DNA from: Melaminivora suipulveris | GTDB taxonomy: Bacteria > Pseudomonadota > Gammaproteobacteria > Burkholderiales > Burkholderiaceae_C | NCBI RefSeq assembly: GCF_003008575.1 | Contig: NZ_CP027667.1 | Coordinates: 2,938,001 to 3,002,000 of the forward strand | Length of the DNA: 64,000 nt | Direction: 5' to 3' | Shown: one piece after another, positions 1-9,001 of the stretch | How the letters are laid out: every line of letters begins with the position of its first letter | Position numbering within the stretch: the first letter of the stretch is position 1 | Notes under the pieces: generated by a model | What the model was told of the DNA's origin: nothing | Databases searched by the model: none | Seen by the model: the letters and a program-made list of their open reading frames with translations, nothing else | Position numbers and translations under genes: made by a program

Positions 1-772
1 CTACGCCTACGACACCGTGGCGCTGGCCAAGGGCACGGGCAGCGCCGTGGTCAAGAACGGCGGCAAGACCTGGTTCTTCCTGACAGCCGACTACGCCTTC
101 GGCCAGGCGCTGGAGGCCGACACCTCCAAGGTGGTCAAGGAAAACGGCGGCACGGTGCTCGGCAGCGTCAAGCACCCGATCAACGTCTCGGACTTCTCGT
201 CCTTCCTCTTGCAGGCGCAGAACTCCAAGGCGCAGATCCTGGCGCTGGCCAACGCCGGCGGCGACACCATCAACGCCATCAAGGCGGCCAAGGAATTCGG
301 CATCAACAAGACCATGAAGATGGCCGGCCTGCTGGTGTTCATCACCGACATCCACAGCCTGGGCCTGAAGAACACCGAAGGCCTGCTGCTCACGACGAGC
401 TGGGACTGGAACCTGAACGACCAGACGCGCGCTTTTGGCAAGAAGTTCTTCGAAAAAGCCAAGCGCATGCCCACCGACATCCAGGCGGCGGACTACTCGG
501 CCACCATGAACTACCTCAAGGCCGTGCAGGCCGCCGGCACCACGGATGCCGACAAGGTCATGGAAAAGCTCAAATCCACGCCCATCGACGACTTCTACGC
601 CAAGGGCGTGATCCGTCCCGACGGCCGCTTCGTGCACGACATGTACCTTGTGCAGGTCAAGTCGCCCGCCGAGTCCAAGCAGCCCTGGGACTACTACAAG
701 GTCGTCGCCAAGCTGCCCGGCGACCAGGTCTACACCACCAAGGCCGAGAGCAAGTGCGAGCTTTGGAAGTGA
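1..772 (+). CDS. Branched-chain amino acid type ABC transporter substrate-binding protein (3' part only)
   Basis: Periplasmic receptor of a LivJ/LivK-like (HAAT) ABC importer; the ligand cannot be told from sequence. The gene runs off the left edge. The visible reading frame starts at base 2 and covers roughly the last 256 residues, so the signal peptide and first lobe are missing. It is closely similar over its whole visible length to the next gene; both end in a KAESKC-x-LWK tail and share the stretch ADYSATMNYLKAVQAAG, so the two are tandem duplicates. A 76-base spacer separates them. The orientation and context (livH, livM downstream) mark this as the first receptor of one transport operon. 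Because the start is outside the window, the GTG at 17 should not be taken as a start codon. Confidence 0.93.
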   Translation, partial: YAYDTVALAKGTGSAVVKNGGKTWFFLTADYAFGQALEADTSKVVKENGGTVLGSVKHPINVSDFSSFLLQAQNSKAQILALANAGGDTINAIKAAKEFGINKTMKMAGLLVFITDIHSLGLKNTEGLLLTTSWDWNLNDQTRAFGKKFFEKAKRMPTDIQAADYSATMNYLKAVQAAGTTDADKVMEKLKSTPIDDFYAKGVIRPDGRFVHDMYLVQVKSPAESKQPWDYYKVVAKLPGDQVYTTKAESKCELWK

Positions 773-848
773 CGCGCCCCTGATTTCAACCGCCCGCCCG
801 GCATGCCTGCCGGGCCGGGCCTGACGACAACCTCCGGAGACAAACCCC

Positions 849-2042
849 ATGAAGACGAAGCTCACCGCTGTGGCGTTGACGCTGGCCGCGGCCGGCCTGG
901 CCACGACCGCCCACGCGCAGGACAAGGTCAAGATCGGCTACATCAGCGACATGTCCAGCCTGTACGCCGACCTGGAGGGCAAGGGCGGCGCCACCGCCAT
1001 CCAGATGGCGATTGACGACTTCGGCGGCAAGGTGCTGGGCAAGCCCATCGAGCTGCTCACCGTGGACCACCAGAACAAGGCCGACATCGCCGCCAGCAAG
1101 GCGCGCGAGTGGATCGACACGCAGGGCCTGACCATGATCTTCAGCGGCACCAACTCCGGCACCGCCCTGGCGCTTGCCAAGGTGGCCGAAGAGAAGAAGC
1201 GCGTGATGATCAACAACGGCGCGGGCAGCTCGGCGCTGACCAACGAGGCCTGCACGCCTTACTCGGTGCACTACGCCTACGACACCGTGGCGCTGTCCAA
1301 GGGCGCGGCCGGCGCCATCGTGGACGGCGGCGGCAAGAGCTGGTTCTTCCTCACCGCCGACTACGCCTTCGGCCACGCCATGGAGGCCGATGCCTCCACC
1401 GTCGTCAAATCCAAGGGCGGCACGGTAACCCAGGCGGTGCGCCACCCGCTCAACGCTTCGGACTTCTCCTCGTTCCTGCTGCAGGCGCAGAACTCCAAGG
1501 CCCAGGTGCTGGCTCTGGCCAACGCCGGCGGCGACACCATCAACACCATCAAGGCCGCCAAGGAGTTCGGCATCGACAAGACCATGAAGGTCGCGCCGCT
1601 GCTGGTCTTCTACAGCGACATCCACAGCCTGGGCCTGAAGAACACCGCCGGGATGCAGTTCGTGACCAGCTGGTACTGGGACATGGACGACGCCTCGCGC
1701 AAGTTCGCCGACGCCTACATGAAGAAGACCAACCGCCGCCCCACCGAGATCCAGGCGGCCGACTACTCGGCCACCATGAACTACCTCAAGGCCGTACAGG
1801 CCGCCGGCACCACCGATGCCGACAAGGTCATGGAAACCTGGCGCGGCATGAAGATGGACGACTTCTTCGCCAAGGGCTACCTGCGCGCCGACGGCAGCTA
1901 CATCCACGACATGTACCTGGTGCAGGTCAAGGAGCCCAAGGAGTCCAAGGGCACCTGGGACTACTACAAGATCGTCAAGAAGCTGCCCGGCGAGGAGGTC
2001 TTCACCACCAAGGCCGAGAGCAAGTGCGCACTGTGGAAATAA
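849..2042 (+). CDS. Branched-chain amino acid type ABC transporter substrate-binding protein
   Basis: A 397-residue periplasmic receptor of the HAAT (Peripla_BP_6) family. It begins with a typical Sec signal peptide (MKTK, then a hydrophobic stretch, cleavage near AHAQ at about residue 24) and continues with the lobe-I start VKIGYISDMSSLYADLEG. The start at 849 is supported by GGAG about ten bases upstream. It is a full-length paralogue of the truncated gene before it. The pair differs mostly in the middle and near the C terminus, which could widen substrate range. The downstream permeases are LivH and LivM. Amino acids, urea, amides or aromatic acids are all possible ligands for this family; I cannot choose. 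Confidence 0.93.
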   Translation: MKTKLTAVALTLAAAGLATTAHAQDKVKIGYISDMSSLYADLEGKGGATAIQMAIDDFGGKVLGKPIELLTVDHQNKADIAASKAREWIDTQGLTMIFSGTNSGTALALAKVAEEKKRVMINNGAGSSALTNEACTPYSVHYAYDTVALSKGAAGAIVDGGGKSWFFLTADYAFGHAMEADASTVVKSKGGTVTQAVRHPLNASDFSSFLLQAQNSKAQVLALANAGGDTINTIKAAKEFGIDKTMKVAPLLVFYSDIHSLGLKNTAGMQFVTSWYWDMDDASRKFADAYMKKTNRRPTEIQAADYSATMNYLKAVQAAGTTDADKVMETWRGMKMDDFFAKGYLRADGSYIHDMYLVQVKEPKESKGTWDYYKIVKKLPGEEVFTTKAESKCALWK

Positions 2043-2092
2043 CCCACCACGCCTGACCTGCCAACCCCTCACCACCTCTAACGCCTTTTTCC

Positions 2093-2977
2093 ATGGAAAT
2101 CTTCGGTGTCTCCATGCCGGCCATGATGAGCCAGCTCCTCCTGGGGCTGGTCAATGGCTCGTTCTACGCCATCCTCAGCCTGGGCCTGGCCGTCATCTTC
2201 GGCCTGCTCAACGTGATCAACTTCGCGCACGGCGCGCTGTTCATGCTGGGGGCGCTGACCACCTGGATGGCCATGAACTACCTCGGCATCAACTACTGGG
2301 CGATGCTGATCCTGGCGCCGCTGGTGGTAGGGGTCTTTGGCGTGCTCATCGAGCGGCTCTTGCTGCGCTGGATCTACAAGCTGGACCATCTCTACGGCCT
2401 GCTGCTCACCCTGGGCCTGACGCTTTTGATCGAGGGGGTGTTTCGCTCCATCTACGGCGTCTCCGGCCTGGGATATGACACGCCCGAGCTTCTGGAGGGC
2501 GCGACCAACCTGGGCTTCATGATCCTGCCCAACTACCGCGCCTGGGTGGTGGTGGCCTCCATCGTCGTGTGCCTGGCCACCTGGTACGTGATCGAGAAGA
2601 CCAAGCTGGGCGCCTACCTGCGCGCCGGCACCGAGAACCCGCGCCTGGTCGAGGCCTTCGGCGTCAACGTGCCGGTCATGATCACGCTGACCTACGCCTT
2701 CGGCACCGCGCTGGCCGCGTTCGCCGGCGTGCTGGCCGCACCCGTGTACCAGGTCACGCCGCTGATGGGTCAGAACCTGATCATCGTGGTCTTCGCCGTG
2801 GTGGTGATCGGCGGCATGGGCTCCATCATGGGCTCCATCCTCACCGGACTGGGCCTGGGCGTCATCGAAGGCTTCACCAAGGTCTTCTACCCGGAAGCCT
2901 CCTCCACCGTGGTCTTCGTGATCATGGCCATCGTCCTGCTCATCCGCCCCGCCGGCCTGTTCGGCAAGGAAAAGTGA
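2093..2977 (+). CDS. livH: Branched-chain amino acid ABC transporter permease LivH
   Basis: A 294-residue inner-membrane permease of the LivH family (BPD_transp_2), about eight hydrophobic segments. The sequence shows the family hallmark NVINFAHGALFMLGAL near residues 41-56 and the cytoplasmic-loop region around RAGTENPRLVEAFGVNV. It forms a heterodimer with LivM and carries the substrate delivered by the binding proteins encoded just upstream. The ATG at 2093 has no obvious Shine-Dalgarno sequence, though it is the natural start by family length. The stop codon overlaps a GTG (2974) in the livM frame, which suggests tight coupling of the two permease genes. Confidence 0.93.
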   Translation: MEIFGVSMPAMMSQLLLGLVNGSFYAILSLGLAVIFGLLNVINFAHGALFMLGALTTWMAMNYLGINYWAMLILAPLVVGVFGVLIERLLLRWIYKLDHLYGLLLTLGLTLLIEGVFRSIYGVSGLGYDTPELLEGATNLGFMILPNYRAWVVVASIVVCLATWYVIEKTKLGAYLRAGTENPRLVEAFGVNVPVMITLTYAFGTALAAFAGVLAAPVYQVTPLMGQNLIIVVFAVVVIGGMGSIMGSILTGLGLGVIEGFTKVFYPEASSTVVFVIMAIVLLIRPAGLFGKEK

Positions 2978-2997
2978 AAGCCGCCGGGGTTGCCCAC

Positions 2998-4005
2998 ATG
3001 AACGTCAAGAAATTCGCTCCCATCGGTTACGGCCTGCTGCTGCTGGGTCTGATCGCCGCGCCCTTCCTGGGCGCCTACCCGGTGTTCGTGATGAAGCTGC
3101 TGTGCTTCGCGCTGTTCGCCTCCGCCTTCAACCTGCTGCTGGGCTACACGGGCCTGCTGTCCTTCGGCCACGCGGCCTTCCTGGGCGGCGCGGCCTACGT
3201 CACCGGCCACGCCATGAAGGTCTGGGGCGCCACGCCCGAGCTGGGCCTGCTGGCCGGCCTGCTGAGCGGCGCGCTGCTGGGCCTGGTCATGGGCTGGTTC
3301 ACCATCCGCCGCCAAGGCATCTACGCCACCATGATCACGCTGGCGCTGGCCCAGATGCTGTTCTTCGCCGCGCTGCAGATGCCCTTCACCGGCGGCGAGG
3401 ACGGCCTGCAGGGCGTGCCGCGCGGCAAGCTGTTCGGCGTGATCGACCTGGCGAGCGACCTGACCATGTACTACGTGTGCCTGATCGTGGTGGTCGCCGC
3501 CTTCCTGCTGATCGTGCGCACCATTTACTCGCCTTTCGGCCAGGTGCTCAAGGGCATCAAGGAAAACGAGCCCCGCGCCATCTCGCTGGGCTACGACGTC
3601 AATCGCTTCAAGCTGCTGGCCTTCGTCATCTCGGCGGCGCTGTCCGGCCTGGCCGGCGCGCTCAAGACCGTCGTGCTGGGCTTTGCCACGCTGTCGGACG
3701 TGCACTGGACGGCCTCCGGCCACGTGGTCTTGATGACGCTGGTGGGCGGCATGGGGACTCTCAGCGGCCCCCTGGTCGGCTCGGCCGTGGTGGTGCTGCT
3801 GGAAAACAAGATCGGCGAGCTGGGCACCTTTCTCGCGCGCCTCACCAGCGTCGAGTGGTTCAACACCCTGGGCGAGTCGGTCACCATCGTCACCGGTCTG
3901 ATCTTCGTGGTCTGCGTGCTGGCCTTCCGCCGCGGCATCATGGGCGAGCTGATTGCCTGGCTGGAGCGCCGGCGTGGTGCTGTGGGCGCGAACCGGGCGC
4001 CCTGA
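2998..4005 (+). CDS. livM: Branched-chain amino acid ABC transporter permease LivM
   Basis: A 335-residue inner-membrane permease of the LivM family. The N-terminal part contains the typical SAFNLLLGYTGLLSFGHAAF stretch. The cytoplasmic loop used for ATPase contact is around PFGQVLKGIKENEPRAISLG. I place the start at ATG 2998. An in-frame GTG at 2974 overlaps the livH stop, has AAGGA just upstream and would add eight residues. A strong terminator follows the stop, so the operon ends without livG or livF; the ATPases must be encoded upstream of the window or elsewhere. Confidence 0.92.
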   Translation: MNVKKFAPIGYGLLLLGLIAAPFLGAYPVFVMKLLCFALFASAFNLLLGYTGLLSFGHAAFLGGAAYVTGHAMKVWGATPELGLLAGLLSGALLGLVMGWFTIRRQGIYATMITLALAQMLFFAALQMPFTGGEDGLQGVPRGKLFGVIDLASDLTMYYVCLIVVVAAFLLIVRTIYSPFGQVLKGIKENEPRAISLGYDVNRFKLLAFVISAALSGLAGALKTVVLGFATLSDVHWTASGHVVLMTLVGGMGTLSGPLVGSAVVVLLENKIGELGTFLARLTSVEWFNTLGESVTIVTGLIFVVCVLAFRRGIMGELIAWLERRRGAVGANRAP

Positions 4006-4028
4006 GGGCGCGGGCCGCTGAACTTTCC

Positions 4029-4059
4029 AAAAGGCCATGCCGGGCGGCATGGCCTTTTT
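4029..4059 (+). terminator. Rho-independent terminator after livM
   Basis: AAAAGGCCATGCC and GGCATGGCCTTTTT form a long perfect stem with a short GGGC loop followed by a T run, 24 bases after the livM stop. It closes the transporter operon. Confidence 0.9.
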
Positions 4060-4116
4060 GTTGGGGCTCCAGCTGGACCTCGCAAACGCTCGACGTGTGC
4101 GCGCTGTGGCTTTGGT

Positions 4117-4353
4117 GTGTTGGCGCTGCTGATTCAGCGCATTCCCGTGCTGCCCTTTGGCGAGGATGCAGCGCAAGCCTATGGTGTGTTGCGCGCCGCC
4201 GTGCGCGAGCGCCGGCGTGATGCACTGGACCGCTTGATCGGTGCACACGCGATCGTGGCAGGCGCCGTTCTGGTAACCAATAACGAGGCAGACTTTCGCG
4301 ATTACCCGGGACTGCGCTGGGAGAACTGGGTGTCGGGCGCGAATTCCGGCTGA
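4117..4353 (+). pseudogene. VapC-like PIN-domain toxin, C-terminal remnant
   Basis: The 78-residue frame matches only the last half of a type II VapC RNase toxin: the helix around LPFGEDAAQAYGVLRAAV and the C-terminal signature GAHAIVAGAVLVTNNEADF then PGLRWENW. The N-terminal part with the first PIN acidic residue (normally an LDTN motif) is absent, and no antitoxin gene precedes it. The upstream in-frame bases give no recognisable PIN sequence before the transporter terminator. The apparent start is a GTG. I read it as a decayed toxin gene truncated at its 5' end. It marks the left edge of a patch of accessory genes. Confidence 0.7.
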
Positions 4354-4367
4354 CGTCCCGCAGCGCT

Positions 4368-5483
4368 TCAAGTCAGGCTCAGCGCTCCTGCGTAGCCTGT
4401 CATCTCGAGATAACCGCGCCCGACCTCTCGCCCCTGTGCATCGAGCAGCCGGCACAAGCCTTCCCAGTAGATCGCCCCCGTCGAGGCCCGGCTGTCCAGC
4501 TCCTGCGCATCCAGCAGCGCCTGCACGGTGAAGCGCCCGGCGGGCGTATCGACGCGCCAATCCACCGGATAGGTCGCGCCACTCGCGCCGCTGGTCCAGC
4601 GCCGCAGCGGCGTCCAAGTCACCTCGTCGCTGCCGAAGATCCGCGCCTGCGCTTCACCCGCGCGGCGCATTGACCCGCCGGCCCACAACTGGCTGCCATC
4701 CGCACGCCGCAGGCTGAACGCGGTGAGCGCGCCGCCGTCCGCCAGATTCATGCCGATCCAGTCCCAGCCCACGGCCTGCGGGTGCATCAGCGCCTCGCTC
4801 CACTCGTGGTCCATCCAGGCGCGGTTGTCGGGCGCGGGCAGGTCGGCGGCAATGGCGATGCGCTGCCCATCCACCACGAAGGCGCCGGTCACCGCCAGGT
4901 GCGGCTGGCTGACGTAGTAGCTGGCCTGGCTCGCGTCCGGCCCCTTGCGCGACAGGCCGGCGTGGCCCTGCAGCAGCACCGGCTGCGTGCTGGTGCATTG
5001 CAGGTCCAGCGCCAAGCCATCGGCCTGCGCGCGGATGGCCCAGCGACTGTGACCCGGTATGTTCGGCACCTGCGTGCGTTCGAGCGACCAATCCTGCAGT
5101 CGGATGCGTGCATCGTCCTCATCCGCACCCGCAATGCCAAAACCCGCGCGCGCGATGCGCTGGTCATGCCACTGCCGCGCGCTCTGCACGTCGGTCAGTG
5201 CAGCGTGCGCAAAGATCAACTGCCGCGCCGCAAAGGCCGAGCGCATGCCCCGCGCCACATCGACGCGCGAGCGAAAGAAAGTGATCTGGAAACCCCACAG
5301 GCGCGCGTCCTCGCTGCGCGCCTGGCCGGTGATGTACCACCACTCGGTACGCAGATCCGGGTGGCTTCCGTGGTCGCGCGGAAAGGCCAGCACGCGCGGC
5401 GCCAGGGCCAGCGCCGGCGCGCGCCAGCCCAGCAGGCCGGCCGCCGTGGCCAGCATGAGTTGCCGCCTTGCCAGGCCCGCCAT
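4368..5483 (-). CDS. AttH/CrtC-like lipocalin-domain protein (carotenoid 1,2-hydratase family)
   Basis: A 371-residue exported protein with the two-lipocalin architecture of the AttH/CrtC family. The N terminus has twin arginines before a hydrophobic stretch (ARRQLMLATAAGLLGW), so export may be by Tat. The family landmark FPRDHGSHPDLRTEWWYITG lies near residues 33-53, and the second domain carries DHEWSEALMHPQAVGWDW. Members usually accompany a LolD-like ATPase and FtsX-like permease in AttEFGH-type clusters; such genes lie at 9.2-13.1 kb here. The family name derives from CrtC, but the surroundings give no reason to expect carotenoid hydration. The ATG overlaps the stop of the upstream desulfhydrase gene by one base (TGATG), so translation is coupled. 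Confidence 0.85.
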   Translation of the reverse strand: MAGLARRQLMLATAAGLLGWRAPALALAPRVLAFPRDHGSHPDLRTEWWYITGQARSEDARLWGFQITFFRSRVDVARGMRSAFAARQLIFAHAALTDVQSARQWHDQRIARAGFGIAGADEDDARIRLQDWSLERTQVPNIPGHSRWAIRAQADGLALDLQCTSTQPVLLQGHAGLSRKGPDASQASYYVSQPHLAVTGAFVVDGQRIAIAADLPAPDNRAWMDHEWSEALMHPQAVGWDWIGMNLADGGALTAFSLRRADGSQLWAGGSMRRAGEAQARIFGSDEVTWTPLRRWTSGASGATYPVDWRVDTPAGRFTVQALLDAQELDSRASTGAIYWEGLCRLLDAQGREVGRGYLEMTGYAGALSLT

Positions 5484-6559
5484 CAGCTGGTTAAAGCGTC
5501 GATGCGCGAGCGCGCCGCCGCGCAGTCACCCACCACGCGCTGCACCCAGGCTTCGTCGTGGTAGGTGGGCAGATAACGCTCGCCCGAGTCGCACAGCAGC
5601 GACAGGATGGAGCCGCTCTCGCCCCGGTCGCGCATCTCGCACGCCAGGCGCAGCATGGCGACGAAATTGGTGCCCGTGGACGGCCCCACGCGCCGGCCCA
5701 GCAGGTTTGACAGCGCCCGCATGGCCGCGATGGATTCATCGTCCGCCACCTCCTCCATGCGGTTCACCAGCGTGCGAATGAAGCTCGGCTCCACGCGCGG
5801 GCGGCCGATGCCCTCGATGCGCGAGCCGGGCGCCGTCAGCGTCTCGTCGCCCGTGCGGTGGTACTGGCTGAACACAGAGCCCGCAGGGTCAGCCACGCAT
5901 ACCCCGGTGCCATACATCTGAAAGCGCACATAGCGGCCAATCGTCGCGCTGGTGCCGCCCGTGCCCGCGCCCACCACGATCCAGCGCGGCAGCGGATGGC
6001 GCTCGCGCTGCATCTGCGTGAACATGCTCTCGGCAATATTGTTGTTGCCGCGCCAGTCGGTGGCGCGCTCGGCGTAGGTGAACTGGTCCATGTAGTGCCC
6101 GCCCGTCTGCGTCGCCACGGCACGCGCCGCGTCGTACACCTGATCGGCGGCATCGACGAAGTGGCAGCGCCCGCCGTAGAACTCGATCAGCGCGATCTTT
6201 TCGGCGGATGTCGAGCGCGGCATCACTGCCACGAAGGGCAGGCCCAGCAGCCGGGCGAAGTAAGCCTCGCTCACCGCCGTCGAGCCGCTGGACGCCTCGA
6301 CGATGGTCGAGCCCTCATGCACCCAGCCGTTGCACAGCGCATACAGAAACAGCGAGCGCGCGAGGCGGTGCTTGAGGCTGCCCGTCGGGTGCGTGGACTC
6401 GTCCTTGAGGTACAGGTCGATGCCGTGCGCGGCGAAGGCGGGCAGAGGCAGCGGGATCAGGTGGGTGTCGGCGCTGCGGTGGTAGTCGGCTTCGATGCGG
6501 GCGATGGCCTGGGGCAGCCAAAGCGCGTGGGCGGGCGGATGTGGGAGGGATGTAGACAT
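5483..6559 (-). CDS. cds1: PLP-dependent cysteine synthase-family protein, Cds1-like L-cysteine desulfhydrase
   Basis: A 358-residue fold-type II PLP enzyme. It matches the Cds1 group strongly: [20 protein letters not shown] places the PLP lysine at K63, [19 protein letters not shown] forms the substrate loop, and [14 protein letters not shown] binds the cofactor phosphate. Cds1 releases sulfide, ammonia and pyruvate from cysteine; a cysteine or cystathionine synthase role is the alternative. Transcription order is XRE regulator, this gene, then the lipocalin gene, with a 36-base gap before it and a one-base stop-start overlap after it. The link of a sulfide-producing enzyme with an exported lipocalin is not explained. 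Confidence 0.85.
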   Translation of the reverse strand: MSTSLPHPPAHALWLPQAIARIEADYHRSADTHLIPLPLPAFAAHGIDLYLKDESTHPTGSLKHRLARSLFLYALCNGWVHEGSTIVEASSGSTAVSEAYFARLLGLPFVAVMPRSTSAEKIALIEFYGGRCHFVDAADQVYDAARAVATQTGGHYMDQFTYAERATDWRGNNNIAESMFTQMQRERHPLPRWIVVGAGTGGTSATIGRYVRFQMYGTGVCVADPAGSVFSQYHRTGDETLTAPGSRIEGIGRPRVEPSFIRTLVNRMEEVADDESIAAMRALSNLLGRRVGPSTGTNFVAMLRLACEMRDRGESGSILSLLCDSGERYLPTYHDEAWVQRVVGDCAAARSRIDALTS

Positions 6560-6595
6560 GAGGGCATTGTCATGAATCAGTCCACGGGTGGCGCA

Positions 6596-6838
6596 TCAGC
6601 CACTCATCAGAAGGTCCAGCTCCTGTCCCGGGCTGGCGCAGGATTCGCAGGCCTTGCACCAGTCCACGAAAAACATCACGTCCACATAGTTCTCGCCACG
6701 CTCTATCTTGGAAATCATGGACTGCCCCACACCCAGGCGTTCGGCCAATTGCATCTGGGACAACCCGGCTTGCTTGCGCAGCGCGGTCAGACGCATGCGC
6801 AGCGCCTGATAACGCGGGTGATAGACAGTGATGGGCAC
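6596..6838 (-). CDS. XRE-family helix-turn-helix transcriptional regulator
   Basis: An 80-residue single-domain regulator. The HTH spans about residues 24-50 (AGLSQMQLAERLGVGQSMIS, then KIERGE), a clear Cro/C1-type motif. Nothing beyond the DNA-binding domain is present except a short cysteine-containing tail (WCKACESCASPG) that could sense metal or redox state; this is speculation. The start is GTG at 6838. It is divergent from the PIG-L gene, and the shared AT-rich spacer has two inverted repeats that are likely operators. It is probably the first gene of a unit with cds1 and the lipocalin gene. Confidence 0.88.
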   Translation of the reverse strand: MPITVYHPRYQALRMRLTALRKQAGLSQMQLAERLGVGQSMISKIERGENYVDVMFFVDWCKACESCASPGQELDLLMSG

Positions 6839-6865
6839 CCGCGCATGCTCCGGCCCAACCGCTAA

Positions 6866-6904
6866 TAGTCTATTTCAGACTAATTATGTTAGTATTGGTA
6901 ACTA
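6866..6904. promoter_or_regulatory. Candidate operators in the XRE/PIG-L divergent promoter
   Basis: Two inverted repeats lie in an AT-rich spacer unlike its surroundings: TAGTCT-N5-AGACTA (6866-6882) and TAGT-N7-ACTA (6890-6904). Their centres are about 23 bp apart, close to two helical turns, as expected for cooperative binding of an XRE dimer pair. The assignment to the neighbouring regulator is inference. Confidence 0.55.
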
Positions 6905-6939
6905 TAGAGCCTATTAAATCCTGCACGAAGAAAGCAAAA

Positions 6940-7629
6940 ATGAATCGCACCGCCAAGCGCATATTCGTTCTCAGCCCGCATGCGGATGATGCGGAGCTGG
7001 GCGTGGGTGGCTATTTGGCCAAGGCGGTCGATCAGGGGGCCGAAGTCATGGTGGCTCTGGCGACGGCGGGAACCGTGCAGCATTTCCACGGGTCCGAGGT
7101 AACCGGTAGCCAGAGGCTGGATGAGTTTCATGCCGCCATGGCGGTACTGGGTGTGCAGCAAGTGCGCGTGCTGACGCAGGAACGTGATGGCGAACTGCCA
7201 CATTTCTCGTACGCGCGCATGGTGGGCATGCTCGATGCGCTGCAGCGCTCGTTTCAACCCGACGAAATTCTGTTGCCCCTGCCTTCGGCGCACCAAGACC
7301 ACACCTACTGCTGGGAGGTGGGTATCGCCATGACGCGCCCGCATCGGGTCACGCACGTGCCGGCGCTCGTAGCGGGCTATGAGTACCCCCTGACCAGTTG
7401 GGGGCAGGGCGCGGGCTTCAGTGCCTTTCGCGGCGGCCTCTACATCGACGTGAGCGCGACGTGGACGCGCAAGCTGCAGGCGCTACGCCAGCATGTGTCG
7501 CAGTTCGGCGACGCCGATGGCGACCCGCTGGCGCTAGAAGGTGTCGCGGCGCTAGCGCGCCTGCGTGGTGCCGAGGCGGGATTTGGCCACGCAGAGCTGC
7601 TGCACGTGGTGCGCCAGCGCTGGTTCTAA
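6940..7629 (+). CDS. PIG-L/LmbE family deacetylase
   Basis: A 229-residue zinc-dependent N-acetyl sugar deacetylase-like protein. The metal site is visible as SPHADDAELGVGG (residues 12-24, a variant of PHPDDE) and a later HQDH motif in LPLPSAHQDHTYCWEVG. No signal peptide, so it acts in the cytoplasm. I choose ATG 6940, because MNRTAKRIFVLSPH is the usual compact N terminus; an open frame continues upstream to 6886 but would cross the operator region. Substrates in this family include N-acetylglucosamine derivatives and thiol-sugar conjugates. Its pairing with a cysteine-desulfhydrase unit on the other side of the operator hints at low-molecular-weight thiols, but this is only a guess. GC is lower than in the core genes. 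Confidence 0.85.
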   Translation: MNRTAKRIFVLSPHADDAELGVGGYLAKAVDQGAEVMVALATAGTVQHFHGSEVTGSQRLDEFHAAMAVLGVQQVRVLTQERDGELPHFSYARMVGMLDALQRSFQPDEILLPLPSAHQDHTYCWEVGIAMTRPHRVTHVPALVAGYEYPLTSWGQGAGFSAFRGGLYIDVSATWTRKLQALRQHVSQFGDADGDPLALEGVAALARLRGAEAGFGHAELLHVVRQRWF

Positions 7630-7655
7630 TACCAGTACCGGCTGTGCGGCTGGCG

Positions 7656-8006
7656 CTACCAGTCTTCCTTGGCGGCTGCTACCGCTTCGCACCCGGCTGC
7701 CATGCGCCCCTCGCCCCGCGCCGTGAGCGTGCCCGCCGCGACCACTGCCAATCCCAGCAAGGCCAGGAGCGGCCAGGCGAAAGGCAACTCTATCGTCCAA
7801 TGAAAGCTCCGCGGGTTTACCGCATGCACCAGCGTCACCGACAAGGCCAGTCCTAGCAGCTTGCCCGCGGTCACGCCCACCAGCGTCCACGCCGCCCCTT
7901 CGCCGGCCACCACGGCCAGTACCTGCGCGCGCGTCAGGCCCAGGTGGGCAAGTAATCCGAATTTCTTGCACCATGCCAGCATCTTGACGCTGAGGCTGGC
8001 TTGTAG
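7656..8006 (-). pseudogene. FtsX-type permease, C-terminal remnant (second copy)
   Basis: About 116 codons homologous to the last part of the intact permease gene at 9183-11813. The shared start is LLAHLGLTRAQ and both end in EDW followed by a stop. By eye roughly two thirds of about 100 aligned residues are identical, so this is a diverged paralogue, not a fresh duplication. Homology begins abruptly at about 8001-8006, exactly where the homology of the DUF1016 gene ends. The rest of this permease is missing. The piece lies downstream of and out of frame with the nuclease remnant, so it is not expected to be made. Confidence 0.8.
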
Positions 8007-9001
8007 CGGCTGGCAAATAGTTGTTCGCTGCCGTTGAGCACCGAATAGCGCACCACCGATTGGTCTTTTTCCTCGCACAGCAGCATGCCCACCGTCGGGT
8101 TGTCGCCCTCGCCGCGCCTCTGGTCGTCGTACATGCGGACATACATGTCCATCTGGCCAATGTCCTGGTGTGTCAGCTCGCCGGTTTTCAGGTCGATCAG
8201 CACAAAGCACTTGAGCAGGTAGTTGTAGAACACCAGATCGATGTAGAAATCCTTGCTCTCGCTGCTGAGGCGCTGCTGACGCGCCACGAAGGCAAAGCCC
8301 TTGCCCAGCTCCAGCAAGAAGGCTTGCAGCTTGTCCAGCAGGCTCTGTTCCAGCCCGGCCTCCAACAGCTTGCCGCTGCCCGGCAAGCCCAGGAACTCCA
8401 GCATCATCGGGTCGCGCACGAAGGCGCGCGGTGATTGTTCCAGCGCAGCCAGCTTTTGTCGCGCTTCAGCCGCCACGGCGGCCTTGTCCTGGCTCAGCAG
8501 CAGGCGCTCGTAAAACAGCGTGCCCATCTGCCGCTCCAGGGCCCGCGTGCTCCAGTTCTGCTCGGCTGCCTCGCGCATATACCACTGGCGCGCCGCTGCA
8601 TCCTCCAGCCGCGTCAGCAGTCGGTAGTGCGTCCAGCTCAATTCGTGACGCAGCGCGTCACACTTTGGAAACGCCTGATAGAACAGGTGCATGTAGCGCA
8701 GGTTGGAAGCATCAAAGCCCTTGCCAAACTCCCGCGTCAGTTGCTCGGCCAGCAGGGGCGGCAGGCGCTTGCCATAGCCGGCGCGTTATTGTCCGCCCTG
8801 TTCGAACTCCACGATGGGGCGGCCCACCTGCCAGCAGGTTTGCACTTGGATCACGTCCACCGCCCGCAAGACGCGACTGCGCGCCTCGGCAATCAGTTGA
8901 CGCAATTGCCCGACCAGCGGCGCAAGATCGCCCGCAGATACATCACGCGCTTCGTGACGAATCTCTGAAACAGCAGGCTTGGCGCTTTTTCCTGCCATCA
9001 C
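7934..9001 (-). pseudogene. DUF1016 (YhcG-like) PD-(D/E)XK nuclease, broken by an in-frame stop and a lost C terminus
   Basis: The frame from ATG 9001 reads as the DUF1016 N-terminal domain (LVGQLRQLIAEARSRVLRAV, then WQVGRPIVEFEQGGQ). It hits TAA at 8786-8788, then continues in the same frame with the rest of the protein (RYMHLFYQAFPKCDALRHEL). The nuclease core is visible in FYIDLVFYNYLLKCFVLIDL-K. The protein should continue after SEQLFASRYK, but homology stops there at about 8006 and the next bases come from a permease gene; the frame closes at 7934. YhcG-like proteins occur with restriction and other defence loci. One nonsense codon plus a replaced 3' end make this a dead gene. Confidence 0.82.

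Noticed and set aside
786..2075. A 429-codon minus-strand frame opposite the second binding-protein gene
   Set aside because: Shadow of a well-supported gene with signal peptide and ribosome site; no family resemblance.
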